Made by a program: the position numbers and the translations under genes. A DNA stretch of 64,000 nucleotides, taken from assembly GCF_003368325.1 (NCBI RefSeq), contig NZ_CP031466.1, positions 248,001 through 312,000 on the forward strand, read 5' to 3'. Every line of letters begins with the position of its first letter. Position 1 is the first letter of the stretch. Of the stretch, positions 8,871-17,454 are shown one piece after another. A model generated the notes under the pieces. It searched no databases, was not told the DNA's origin, and saw only the letters and a list, made by a program, of their open reading frames with translations. The stretch comes from Paraburkholderia caffeinilytica. Its GTDB lineage: Bacteria > Pseudomonadota > Gammaproteobacteria > Burkholderiales > Burkholderiaceae.

Positions 8871-10640
8871 ATGAGCGACCAATCTTCCGGCCCTGCATCC
8901 AGGCAAGCCGACCGTGCCTCAGCCTGGAGCCTGATCAGACCGTACTGGGTCTCTGAGGAACGCAAGACCGCGTGGGGTCTGCTGGTCGCGATCGTCGCCA
9001 TGGACCTGATTCTGGTTGGCATCAACGCTCGCCTGAATACGTGGAACCGCGATTTCTATAACGCACTGGAAGGCCGGAAGGTGCATGACTTCCCGCAGCT
9101 GATGTTGCTTTTCAGCGCGCTCGCGTTCGCGTTCGTGGGGATTTCCGTCTATAACCGCTATCTGCGCCAGATGCTTGGCTTTCGATGGCGCCAGTGGCTG
9201 ACCACACGTTATCTGCAGGAATGGCTCGGCGACGGCACCTTCTACCGCATCGAGCGCGACCGGCTCACCGACAACCCAGACCAACGGATCGCCGTCGACC
9301 TCGCGTCATTCGCGACCACCACGCTTTCGCTCACACTCGACCTGCTCTCGACGCTCGAAACACTCGTCTGGTTCTCGACCGTTCTCTGGAGCACGGCGGG
9401 CGCGCTGGCCATCGAGATTGGCGGCACGCCTTTCCAGATTCCCGGCTACATGCTCTGGGCCGCTGTCGTCTATGCGATTGCAGGCTCAGTCCTGACCAAC
9501 AAGGTCGGTCATCCGCTTGTGTCGATCAACTATCAGTTGCAACGCGTCGAGGCGGATTTCCGGTTCGGCCTGATCCGCTTGCGCGAAAACGCCGAGCAGA
9601 TTGCGTTCTATGACGGCATGCGAACCGAGGCATCGACCGCGCAGGACCTGTTCGGCCGGATTCGCGAGAACTGGTGGCGCGTGATGAAGTACACGCGGCG
9701 CTACAGCTTCGTGCTCAATTTCTATGGCCAGATAGCCGAAATCTTTCCGATCGCCGTGGCATCGCCACGTTATTTCGCAGGCTTGCTCAGCTTCGGCACA
9801 CTCATGCAGATCGGCGACGCATTCAGTTCGGTTAGCGAATCGCTTTCGTGGTTCATCAACAATTACGACACGCTCGTTCAGTGGCGCGCAACCGTCAACC
9901 GTCTGCGCGAGTTCAAGCGCGTCATGCAGCAACCTCATCTGAAGGAATCCGTGTCGCCCGCAACCGAGCATGGCGGCATCAATCTGCATTACGTCGACGA
10001 GAGCCGGCTCGCCACGCACAAGCTTACGCTGGCGCTGCCCAACGGCGAGACGCTCGCGAGCGTGCGCGACATTGTCGTCGAACCCGGTTCGCGCTGGCTC
10101 GTGCGCGGACCGTCGGGCGCCGGCAAGAGCACGCTCCTGCGCGCGCTGGCGGGTCTCTGGCCGTTCGGCAACGGTTCGATCGACGCACCGGTGAACGCGC
10201 GCATGATGTTCGTGCCGCAGCAGAGCTACTTGCCGGCTGGCACGCTGAAGGCTGGGCTCACCTATCCCGCGGCGGCCACCGACTTCAGCGACGAGGAATG
10301 TGACGAGGCGCTGCGTTTGTGCCGGCTTGAAGGCTACATCGGCCGATTGCACGAATCGCAGCATTGGTGGCGCATTCTCTCTCCCGGCGAACAGCAGCGG
10401 CTAGCCGTCGCACGCGTGTTGATGCACAAGCCTGACTATGTGTTTCTCGACGAAGCCACGAGTGCACTCGATGCCGCGAACGAAACGCATCTGTATCGTC
10501 TGTTAACCGAACGATTGCCGGAAGGAGCGATTGTCAGTGTCACGCACCGCCAGTCGCTTGCGAATCTCCATCAGGAGACGCTCGATATTGCGCGGGCGCG
10601 CGAGCACGTAGTGGCATATACACCGCCGTCGTCGACGTGA
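8871..10640 (+). CDS. SbmA/YddA-type ABC transporter, fused permease and ATPase
   Basis: This 589-residue protein has an N-terminal SbmA/BacA-like membrane domain (about residues 25-350, with LNTWNRDFYNALE and YNRYLRQML segments typical of the family) fused to a C-terminal ATPase. The ATPase has Walker A GPSGAGKS, signature LSPGEQQRLAVAR and Walker B YVFLDEATSALD. YddA-like members are ABC proteins related to peroxisomal fatty acyl-CoA transporters; their substrates in bacteria are mostly unknown, and peptide or vitamin B12-like cargo has been reported for relatives. ATG at 8871 follows AAGGGG at six bases. It lies 60 bases after the DUF2235 gene in the same direction and may share its transcript. 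Confidence 0.9.
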   Translation: MSDQSSGPASRQADRASAWSLIRPYWVSEERKTAWGLLVAIVAMDLILVGINARLNTWNRDFYNALEGRKVHDFPQLMLLFSALAFAFVGISVYNRYLRQMLGFRWRQWLTTRYLQEWLGDGTFYRIERDRLTDNPDQRIAVDLASFATTTLSLTLDLLSTLETLVWFSTVLWSTAGALAIEIGGTPFQIPGYMLWAAVVYAIAGSVLTNKVGHPLVSINYQLQRVEADFRFGLIRLRENAEQIAFYDGMRTEASTAQDLFGRIRENWWRVMKYTRRYSFVLNFYGQIAEIFPIAVASPRYFAGLLSFGTLMQIGDAFSSVSESLSWFINNYDTLVQWRATVNRLREFKRVMQQPHLKESVSPATEHGGINLHYVDESRLATHKLTLALPNGETLASVRDIVVEPGSRWLVRGPSGAGKSTLLRALAGLWPFGNGSIDAPVNARMMFVPQQSYLPAGTLKAGLTYPAAATDFSDEECDEALRLCRLEGYIGRLHESQHWWRILSPGEQQRLAVARVLMHKPDYVFLDEATSALDAANETHLYRLLTERLPEGAIVSVTHRQSLANLHQETLDIARAREHVVAYTPPSST

Positions 10641-10651
10641 TCGATTGGCCG

Positions 10652-11617
10652 CTACCTTTGTGCAGAACGTCCGGTTTCATCAAGCCACCGAACGATGTTC
10701 TGCACCGTGTCGCCATAGAAGGTGCGATACAACTCCTTCGACACATAGCCGATGTGAGGTGTTGCGAGTACGTTGGGCAATTCGCGCAGACGGTGCGGAT
10801 TATCGAGCGGTTCGACGTCGAATACGTCCAGTGCGGCGCCGGCGATCCGACCGGTCGTGAGTGCCTGAAGCAGGGCGGCACTGTCGACGATCGCCCCTCT
10901 CGACGTATTGATCAGCCGGCTTGTGGGTTTCATCTGCGCGAGTTCCGCCGCGCCGACCAACCCTCGGGTTCGCTCGCTATACCGCACGTGGATCGACAGG
11001 AAATCCGCGGTGGAAAAGAGTACATCCTTGCTGACTCGTTGCACGCCTTTTTCAGCGGCACGCTCCTCGGTGAGGTTCTGACTCCACGCGATGACGTTCA
11101 TTCTGAATGCCCGCCCGATGATGCCGACTGCCGAGCCGATATGGCCAAGGCCAAGCAATCCGAGCGTTTTGCCCGCGAGTTCATCGCCCAGCGAAAGCTG
11201 CCAGCCTCCCTCGCGCAGTGACTGATTTTCGCGGGGAATATTGCGGGCCATCGCGAGAATCAGCGCCCACGTCAGTTCGATCGTCGGCGTGGACGAATAG
11301 CCCGTATGACGAATGTCGATGCCGCGTTCCGCCGCCGCCTCCTGATCGATCGAAGCGTTCCCCGGGCCGGTCGAGGCAATCAGCTTCAGGTTCGGCAGAC
11401 TTCCGATGACCACGCGGGACAGCGGCGTGCGTTCTCGCATCACGCATACGACGTCGAATGGCTGCAGGCGTTGAATCAGGCTTCCGATATCGGCGACGTG
11501 GTCGTTGAACACCGTCACCTCTGCCAGGTTCTTGAGCGGCGACCAGTCTGCCATGCTCAGCGCGACGTTCTGATAATCGTCGAGGACGGCTACCTTGATC
11601 GGGGGTGTGGGGTTCAT
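10652..11617 (-). CDS. D-isomer-specific 2-hydroxyacid dehydrogenase
   Basis: The 321-residue enzyme interconverts a 2-hydroxyacid and a 2-ketoacid with NAD(P)H. Features are the Rossmann motif LGLGHIGSAVG, the HVRYSERTRG segment with the substrate-binding arginine region, INTSRGAIVD, the catalytic Glu segment DVFDVEPL, and TPHIGY with the catalytic histidine. The frame opens at 11650, but ATG at 11617 is preceded by GGAG and starts the conserved VAVLDDYQNVA strand. It lies 129 bases downstream of, and in line with, the LysR gene and next to a divergent maleate isomerase module; the natural substrate is unknown but may be a C4 hydroxyacid. Confidence 0.88.
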   Translation of the reverse strand: MNPTPPIKVAVLDDYQNVALSMADWSPLKNLAEVTVFNDHVADIGSLIQRLQPFDVVCVMRERTPLSRVVIGSLPNLKLIASTGPGNASIDQEAAAERGIDIRHTGYSSTPTIELTWALILAMARNIPRENQSLREGGWQLSLGDELAGKTLGLLGLGHIGSAVGIIGRAFRMNVIAWSQNLTEERAAEKGVQRVSKDVLFSTADFLSIHVRYSERTRGLVGAAELAQMKPTSRLINTSRGAIVDSAALLQALTTGRIAGAALDVFDVEPLDNPHRLRELPNVLATPHIGYVSKELYRTFYGDTVQNIVRWLDETGRSAQR

Positions 11618-11746
11618 ATTGCGCGCTCCGTGAGTTGTAGTTGCTGCCAACCGAATGCTAGGAATCCCGGCCCGTCACGTAAATCAATAAGTAGCGACGT
11701 CACCCATCGCGAACCGCGATGGCTCGACATCAGCTTGTGATCGTCC

Positions 11747-12673
11747 TCATGACGCGTTGTCCCGGTGCTTGTCGAGGTGGTCGACCAGCATGCGCGCAGG
11801 AAGCGGCAGCGTGTCGAAATTGCGCGCGATGATCAACAGCGGCCGCATCGACCACGGTTCATCGAGTTCAACGACGCGAAACGGCACCGACTGCATATAA
11901 GGCGTCACGCTGCCCTTGGGAAGCACGCCGATGCCGAGCCCCGCGCTGACCATATTGCGCACGCCCTCGAAGCTGGTCACCTCGATGCGCACGCGAAGCC
12001 GTTTGCCGGCACGCTCTGCGGCGGCGCGGCACAATTTGGAAATGGACGTACCGTAGGGCATGCTGACGATATCGTCGTCCAGAACTTCCGCGAAGGTCAC
12101 GCTCGCGCGCTCGGCGAGCCGATGATCCGACGGCACGATCACGACCAGCTTGTCGACGGTGTAGGGACGCCACTGCAGATCGCCGAGGGAGTCCTCGGTT
12201 GCCGCGCAGATGCCGAGATCGGCGACACCGCTTGCAATCGCCTGCACCACTTCATCGCTCGATTTCTCGGCCATGTCGATCCGCACTTTCGGATTGGTGC
12301 GCAGGAAGGTGCGCAGCACGCCCGGCAGGTACTGGACCATGGCGGTGAAGTTCACATAAATCCGGGTGTGCCCTCTCAGCCCTGCCGAATACTCAGACAA
12401 TTCGTCCGATATTTGCTGCAGGTGCTCGCTCAGCCGCTTCGCATGATGGTAGAGCGCCTCGCCCGCCGGCGTGGCTTGCACGCCGCGGCTGTGCCGATAT
12501 AACAGCGGCGTGCCGGCGTCCTCTTCGAGATCCGATACGCGCTTACTGACGGCCGACGCCACGATGTGCGTGCGGGCTGCCGCCGCGGCAATGCTGCCCT
12601 CCTCGATGACGGCCACGAAAATGCGCAGCGACTCCATGTCGAGTCGCAACGGCCGATCTGCTGAAACACGCAT
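11747..12673 (-). CDS. LysR-family regulator of the maleate module
   Basis: The 308-residue protein has an N-terminal winged helix-turn-helix (about residues 10-70, SIAAAAARTHIVASAVSKRVSDL) and a C-terminal effector-binding domain with the GLGIGVLPKGS signature. ATG at 12673 follows GAAGGAG and lacks the arginine-poor upstream extension of the longer frame. It is divergent from the MFS carrier and maleate isomerase genes, with 294 bases between, the standard position for a LysR activator responding to the pathway substrate. Effector identity (maleate or a related diacid) is inferred from context. Confidence 0.9.
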   Translation of the reverse strand: MRVSADRPLRLDMESLRIFVAVIEEGSIAAAAARTHIVASAVSKRVSDLEEDAGTPLLYRHSRGVQATPAGEALYHHAKRLSEHLQQISDELSEYSAGLRGHTRIYVNFTAMVQYLPGVLRTFLRTNPKVRIDMAEKSSDEVVQAIASGVADLGICAATEDSLGDLQWRPYTVDKLVVIVPSDHRLAERASVTFAEVLDDDIVSMPYGTSISKLCRAAAERAGKRLRVRIEVTSFEGVRNMVSAGLGIGVLPKGSVTPYMQSVPFRVVELDEPWSMRPLLIIARNFDTLPLPARMLVDHLDKHRDNAS

Positions 12674-12967
12674 CCTTACTCCTTCGGGTTGGACATCCGG
12701 CCGCCTGGCACCCATCGCGGTTGGCGATGCCTCTATTGACCATTGAGAAGTTTTCAATGGGCCCGGCAACCGGCATCCTCTGTGCCATGGGGTTCGATCC
12801 GCGCCGGACCATCGGTCGAGGCGCGAAGCCGGGCAGCGTGCCTCGCGATTTTATGTCGAGGCGGCGGCGTTGTCCTGGACGCCGGAGCATTGGCCCTCCC
12901 AGAAGCGCAAGCCGGAGAACAGACGGCGCGCAGGAAAACTCCGTTGAAAATATGAAGGAGACGAACG
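12674..12967. other. Divergent control region LysR / MFS carrier
   Basis: This 294-base spacer should carry the LysR binding sites and both promoters. It contains the short A/T-richer stretch TTGAGAAGTTTTCAATG near 12740-12760, the most likely regulatory part by composition, and the ribosome binding site AAGGAG before the carrier gene. I cannot fix a specific T-N11-A box with confidence. Confidence 0.35.
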
Positions 12968-14329
12968 ATGGAACACAAACACCTCGCCTTGAGCGCGCGA
13001 ACTCGCTGGTACGAGGGGCTCACGGCCATGCACTGGCGTGTGCTGAAGGCCAGTTTTCTCGGCTGGATTTTCGACGGTTACGAAGCATTGGCACTCGTCG
13101 TCGTGCTTGGGCCGATGCTGCATTCGGTGCTGTCGCCGGCACAAGCCGCGTCCCCTACGACCTATGCGGGTCTGGTCATCGGCATCACCTTGCTTGGCTG
13201 GGGGGCGGGCGGTCTGATCGGCGGGATTCTCGCGGACTATGTCGGACGCAAGCGGATGATGCTCTGGTCCGTATTCCTCTATGCGATGTTTTCAGGTTTG
13301 ACCGCGTTCTCGCAAACCTTCTGGGTGTTGTGCGCGCTGCGTTTCCTGACTGGCCTCGCCATGGGCAGCGAATGGAGCACGGGCGTCGCGCTGCTGTCGG
13401 AAACCTGGCCGGAGCGGGCGCGTGCGAAAGGAGCGGGCTTTCTCCAATCGGGTTTCGGCTGGGGCACGCTGATTGCGGCGGTCGTCTGGTACGCGCTTTC
13501 GTCGACTCATCCACTCGGTGCCGAAACCTGGCGATTGATGTTCGTGCTTGGCGCAGTCCCCGCATTTTTCGTGCTGTACATCCGGCGCGGGGTCAGCGAG
13601 TCGGAGAAATGGCAACGCGCGGTGCGCGAGAAACGCTGGAGCGCGACGAGCACGACGAGTACGCAGCTGGACGCGGACGACGCGTCTGCATCCGATAAGC
13701 GCCCCTTCACGCTCACGCAGCTATTCAGCGAACCTGAAGCGCTGCGCCGTACGCTGCTTCTGCTCGTGCTGTCGATTGTCACGACCGTCGGCTGGTGGGC
13801 CATTTCGAGCTGGCTGCCGACCTATACCGTGGCGCTCGCTAAAGCCGAAGGTGTGTCCGACGCTTTGTCGTGGGGGTCGAAGATATCGATCGCGTACACC
13901 GTCGGCGCGATTGCGGCCTACATGATCGCGGGCTTCGTGGTGGATGCCATCGGCCGGCGGGCGTTCCTGTCACTCACTTTCGTCGGTGCGCTGGTCACAA
14001 CGGTCATCACGTACAAGCTGACAACAAGCGTTGAGGCGATGATGATCGCGGCGCCGATCAATGGCTTCTTTACCCTGGGCTGTGCCTATGTCTGGATGGC
14101 GATCTACCCATGTGAACTCTTTTCTTCGAGCGTGCGTTCCACCGCGATCAGCTTCGTGTTCAATGCGGCGCGTCTGATCGCGTGGGTGTTCCCGATCATC
14201 GCGGGCAGCATGATCAAATCGTTCGGCGGTGTGTCGCAGGCTGCGTTGGCACTCGGCTCTGTGTATCTGCTTGGCATCGTGCTGCCGTGGTTCTTGCCCG
14301 AGACGCGTGGCGCAGGCATGCCGGATTGA
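12968..14329 (+). CDS. MFS carrier, sugar-acid/aromatic-acid symporter type
   Basis: The 453-residue protein has twelve predicted membrane helices. DGYEALAL in helix 1 and GGILADYVGRKRMM between helices 2 and 3 are the signatures of the metabolite:proton symporter branch of the major facilitator superfamily (shikimate, aromatic acid, dicarboxylate carriers); a longer central loop lies at about residues 215-260. AAGGAG precedes the ATG. It is 47 bases upstream of the maleate isomerase gene and likely co-transcribed, so uptake of maleate or another unsaturated diacid is a reasonable but unproven inference. Confidence 0.88.
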   Translation: MEHKHLALSARTRWYEGLTAMHWRVLKASFLGWIFDGYEALALVVVLGPMLHSVLSPAQAASPTTYAGLVIGITLLGWGAGGLIGGILADYVGRKRMMLWSVFLYAMFSGLTAFSQTFWVLCALRFLTGLAMGSEWSTGVALLSETWPERARAKGAGFLQSGFGWGTLIAAVVWYALSSTHPLGAETWRLMFVLGAVPAFFVLYIRRGVSESEKWQRAVREKRWSATSTTSTQLDADDASASDKRPFTLTQLFSEPEALRRTLLLLVLSIVTTVGWWAISSWLPTYTVALAKAEGVSDALSWGSKISIAYTVGAIAAYMIAGFVVDAIGRRAFLSLTFVGALVTTVITYKLTTSVEAMMIAAPINGFFTLGCAYVWMAIYPCELFSSSVRSTAISFVFNAARLIAWVFPIIAGSMIKSFGGVSQAALALGSVYLLGIVLPWFLPETRGAGMPD

Positions 14330-14376
14330 GTCGCCCCAGAATTCTGGATACCTAACGCTATTTTTTGGAGAGAAAA

Positions 14377-15126
14377 ATGTCTCAAAGTTTTCGCATTGGG
14401 CAGATCGTTCCGAGTTCGAATACGACCATGGAAACCGAGATTCCCGCCATGTTCCGTGCTCGCGAAGCAATCCGCCCCGAGCGGTTCACCTTCCATTCGA
14501 GCCGGATGAGAATGCACAAGGTCACGAAGGAAGAACTGGTCGCGATGAACAAAGAAAGCTTGCGCTGTGCGGCGGAGCTCGCCGACGCTCGTGTCGATGT
14601 CATGAGCACGGCGTGCCTGGTTGCGATCATGGCGATGGGGCCTGGATATCATCGCGAAACTGAACGCGATCTGTTGGAGATCGCGCGTGCCAATCATTGC
14701 ATCGCGCCCGTCATGACCTCGGCGGGAGCGCTGGTGGAAGGTCTGAAGATCATGGGCGCTCGGCGCATTTCGCTGATGGCGCCGTACATGCGGCCCTTGA
14801 CTGACCTCGTCGTCGCTTATATCGAGAACGAAGGCATTGAGGTCATCGATTCGATCTGCTTTGAGATTCCCGACAATCTGGAGGTCGGTTTGCGCGACCC
14901 GATGCAACTGGTCGACGACGTTCGCGGCTTGAACACGGAAGGCGCGGACGTCGTGGTGGCGTCCGCCTGCGTTCAGATGCCCTCATTGCCGGCGATTCAG
15001 CGTATCGAAGACATGCTGGGAATCCGCACGGTCTCGACTGCGGTATGCACCGTCCGGCGCATGCTGGATCATCTTGAGCTCGAGCCGATCGTCCCTGGCG
15101 CGGGGGCGTTGCTTTCCGGTGTGTGA
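14377..15126 (+). CDS. maiA: Maleate cis-trans isomerase
   Basis: The 249-residue protein matches the maleate isomerase branch (MaiA/NicE) of the Asp/Glu racemase-like superfamily, which converts maleate to fumarate without cofactor. The N-terminal segment GQIVPSSNTTMETEIPA is strongly characteristic. The two catalytic cysteines expected for the family are present: Cys80 in STACLVAIM and Cys198 in ASACVQMP. ATG at 14377 follows GGAGA; four residues upstream in frame lack a ribosome binding site. The enzyme is best known as the last step of nicotinate and nicotine degradation; here it is coupled only to a carrier and regulator, so the module may serve exogenous maleate. Confidence 0.92.
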   Translation: MSQSFRIGQIVPSSNTTMETEIPAMFRAREAIRPERFTFHSSRMRMHKVTKEELVAMNKESLRCAAELADARVDVMSTACLVAIMAMGPGYHRETERDLLEIARANHCIAPVMTSAGALVEGLKIMGARRISLMAPYMRPLTDLVVAYIENEGIEVIDSICFEIPDNLEVGLRDPMQLVDDVRGLNTEGADVVVASACVQMPSLPAIQRIEDMLGIRTVSTAVCTVRRMLDHLELEPIVPGAGALLSGV

Positions 15127-15130
15127 CCGG

Positions 15131-16081
15131 CTATTGCCGACCCGAACCGCGTTCCGCTGTATTGCCGTCGTCTCGAACCATGCGCTGAAACGCCGACAAT
15201 ACCCGCGCGCATGTGAGCGTTTGACGCCAGAATTTCTCCTTGAGTCGCGCGGTGGGGACCCATTGCCAGGGCAAAACAACGTTGACCGTTCCCCACGCCG
15301 GGCGCCAGCGTTCAGACACGCGGCGCCGTCGGAACAGGCTGATGGTCGGAATGTTGAGACTCGACGCAAGATGTCCGACACCGGAGTCGTTTCCGATAAA
15401 CCAGCCGGATTCGTAAAGCCAGCATGCCAGTTCATGAGGGTTGCCGAATTCCGGAGCAGGAATGCCCCATCTTTCCAGATCGAACCAGCGCTCGCGTTCG
15501 TGAGGCGCGATCACGAAGTTGACGTCGTAGCCGCGTCGACGCAAATCGTGGGCTAATTTCACGAATCTTCGCGAGAACCAGCGTTTATCCTCCGTGCTGG
15601 CCTCGGGATGAATCGCGATCCGGCGAATGTACTGGCGGTGCCGCAGTGCGGGCGGGGGCGTCATTCCGTTGTGCAAACCGACATGCGATAGCCCGAGTTC
15701 GTCGCGGCAGAAGTTGGCGAAGCGTTCCGCCATGCACCCTGGGTGGTCCCCAAATACGACGTCGTCAAGATCGAGGACATACGGGTGAGCTTCCGTCAGC
15801 CGTGGCATCGGCTGATTCCGATGCATTTGCAGAACATTGTCGTACGGCGCCAGCGTTGCTCCGAGATCCGCCTCGTCCGGCAACGGTTGAATCGTGACAT
15901 CGGGGAACCAGTGTCGCAATGCGTGAGCAGGGCGCCCGAATACCGTGACATCGATGCCGTTCCTCAAGAGATTCTGCACGATGACCATCAACACCAGGGT
16001 ATCGCCGATTGCGTTCGACATGACCACGGCGATGCGTCCGGGTCTGTCGCCGATCATGCCGGGGAAGGGTAATGGATTCAT
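15131..16081 (-). CDS. GT9-family glycosyltransferase (heptosyltransferase-like), copy 2
   Basis: The 316-residue protein resembles ADP-heptose:LPS heptosyltransferases of GT family 9: an N-terminal Rossmann half (RIAVVMSNAIGDTLVL) and a C-terminal half with FIGNDSGVGHLASSL, the GNDSG donor-binding motif. It is paralogous to the gene immediately upstream on the same strand; both share VFG-x-x-AHALR-x-WFP near the N terminus. The ATG at 16081 overlaps the upstream stop as ATGA, which fixes the start against a longer open frame. The acceptor is unknown; the pair may modify LPS core or another surface glycan. Confidence 0.87.
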   Translation of the reverse strand: MNPLPFPGMIGDRPGRIAVVMSNAIGDTLVLMVIVQNLLRNGIDVTVFGRPAHALRHWFPDVTIQPLPDEADLGATLAPYDNVLQMHRNQPMPRLTEAHPYVLDLDDVVFGDHPGCMAERFANFCRDELGLSHVGLHNGMTPPPALRHRQYIRRIAIHPEASTEDKRWFSRRFVKLAHDLRRRGYDVNFVIAPHERERWFDLERWGIPAPEFGNPHELACWLYESGWFIGNDSGVGHLASSLNIPTISLFRRRRVSERWRPAWGTVNVVLPWQWVPTARLKEKFWRQTLTCARVLSAFQRMVRDDGNTAERGSGRQ

Positions 16082-17034
16082 GCGAGATTGGCGCGCAGCT
16101 GCTCGAATGCCTGGATCACCTTGCCGACGGACAACAGGTATTTCCAGTAACGCTCCTTCAGACGTCCCGTGGGCAGATAGGCGCCGCCGATCAGCACCCG
16201 TCCGGTCCCCCAGTCGGGGCGCCACGTGCGTGCGATACCACTGCGCATGAACAATGAGAGGGTGGGAATCTGCAGGTTCGATGCAAGATGGCCTATTCCC
16301 GAATCGTTACCGATGAACCACCCGCACTCGAAAAGCCACGCGGCGACGTGATCTAGCGAAGAGAGATCGGGCACCGCGATACCTAAACGCTCCACATGTT
16401 TCCAATCCTTACGCTCGTGCGACGCAACCACAAACTGCGGGCTGAAACCCTGGTCGCGCAATTCCACGCCCAGTCGAATGAAGCGTGACGCCAGCCAGCG
16501 TTTATCCGCCGTGCTCGCCGTTGGGTGAATGGCGACGCGAAGCGGATATTTACGGTGCAGAAGTCCCGGCGGCGGTGTGATGCCATTACTTTTTCCAGCA
16601 TCCGGCAGACCGAACTCATCGCGACAGAATTGGGCAAGCCTGTCTGCCATCGATTCCGACGAGCGAGCGCGACAGATGTGATCGAGCAGGATCGCCCGGG
16701 GATGCGAGCGATCCAGCCCCGCAAACGGTCTATTGCCGTGCATCTGAATGACTGTGTCAAAGCGCTGCAGTTTTTCCGCAAGATGATCTTCGCCCAACTC
16801 CGCCTGTATATCGATACCAGGAAACCAATCGCGCAAAGCGTGCGCATGCTGGCCGAACACGGTGGTCGCGATGCCGTGTTTCTGGAGGTTGCGTGCAACC
16901 GTCATCATCAACAGTGAGTCGCCCACTGCTGGTGAAAGAATCAAGGCCACACGCGTTACGGGTTGGACTGCCTGCCGCATAGATACATCCCATTGGCGCA
17001 CTCCCAACAGGTGGCGAAGCGCTTGCCAGGTCAT
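16078..17034 (-). CDS. GT9-family glycosyltransferase (heptosyltransferase-like), copy 1
   Basis: This protein of about 318 residues is the first of two tandem GT9 paralogues. It has the N-terminal RVALILSPAVGDSLLMM strand-loop-helix and the C-terminal GWFIGNDSGIGHLASNL donor-binding motif, with RKYPLRVAIHPTAS marking the second Rossmann half. The start is uncertain: ATG at 17034 and ATG at 16980 are both possible; the latter follows GGGATG and would match the shorter N terminus of the paralogue. It is the first gene of a two-gene operon, divergent from the KfrA-like gene. Confidence 0.85.
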   Translation of the reverse strand: MTWQALRHLLGVRQWDVSMRQAVQPVTRVALILSPAVGDSLLMMTVARNLQKHGIATTVFGQHAHALRDWFPGIDIQAELGEDHLAEKLQRFDTVIQMHGNRPFAGLDRSHPRAILLDHICRARSSESMADRLAQFCRDEFGLPDAGKSNGITPPPGLLHRKYPLRVAIHPTASTADKRWLASRFIRLGVELRDQGFSPQFVVASHERKDWKHVERLGIAVPDLSSLDHVAAWLFECGWFIGNDSGIGHLASNLQIPTLSLFMRSGIARTWRPDWGTGRVLIGGAYLPTGRLKERYWKYLLSVGKVIQAFEQLRANLA

Positions 17035-17454
17035 GAACGAGTGAACGAGTACCGTTCGGTGAATTGGGCACAGTCTAGATTCAGAGAACGTTACTTGAGT
17101 TACAACTGCCATTACGCAGGGTTACGTTCGCTTAATCAGCTTGTCGGCCAGTCCATGCGGTTCTGTCGCGTTAAGGCGCAGAGGGAGAATTCGCGTCCAG
17201 ACATCGGGTCGGTGACGAAAGGGACACCACGGCGGGTGACCGGTTCGTAGCGGCGCGCCTGCTGGTCCGACACTGCCGGGATATCGCCCATAATATCGAT
17301 CACGCGCCGTACGGCGCGGATGGCGCTGGCCGTCGTGCTGCCGGTTTTCCGGTGAGCGGCGCGTCGCGCGATAGGAGCCAACCCGCAATCCTGTCATCAG
17401 GGATCCTGCTGGGTGGAGTAACGTATTGGGGACTCAATTTTTCGTCAGGTCAAA
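17035..17454. other. Divergent intergenic region GT9 operon / KfrA-like gene
   Basis: About 420 bases without a convincing gene. Open frames present (for example on the minus strand at 17122-17397) have no ribosome binding site and odd composition. The right end, just before 17455, becomes AT-richer and probably contains the promoter of the KfrA-like gene. A direct repeat GAACGAGT-GAACGAGT occurs at about 17036-17051. Confidence 0.35.
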
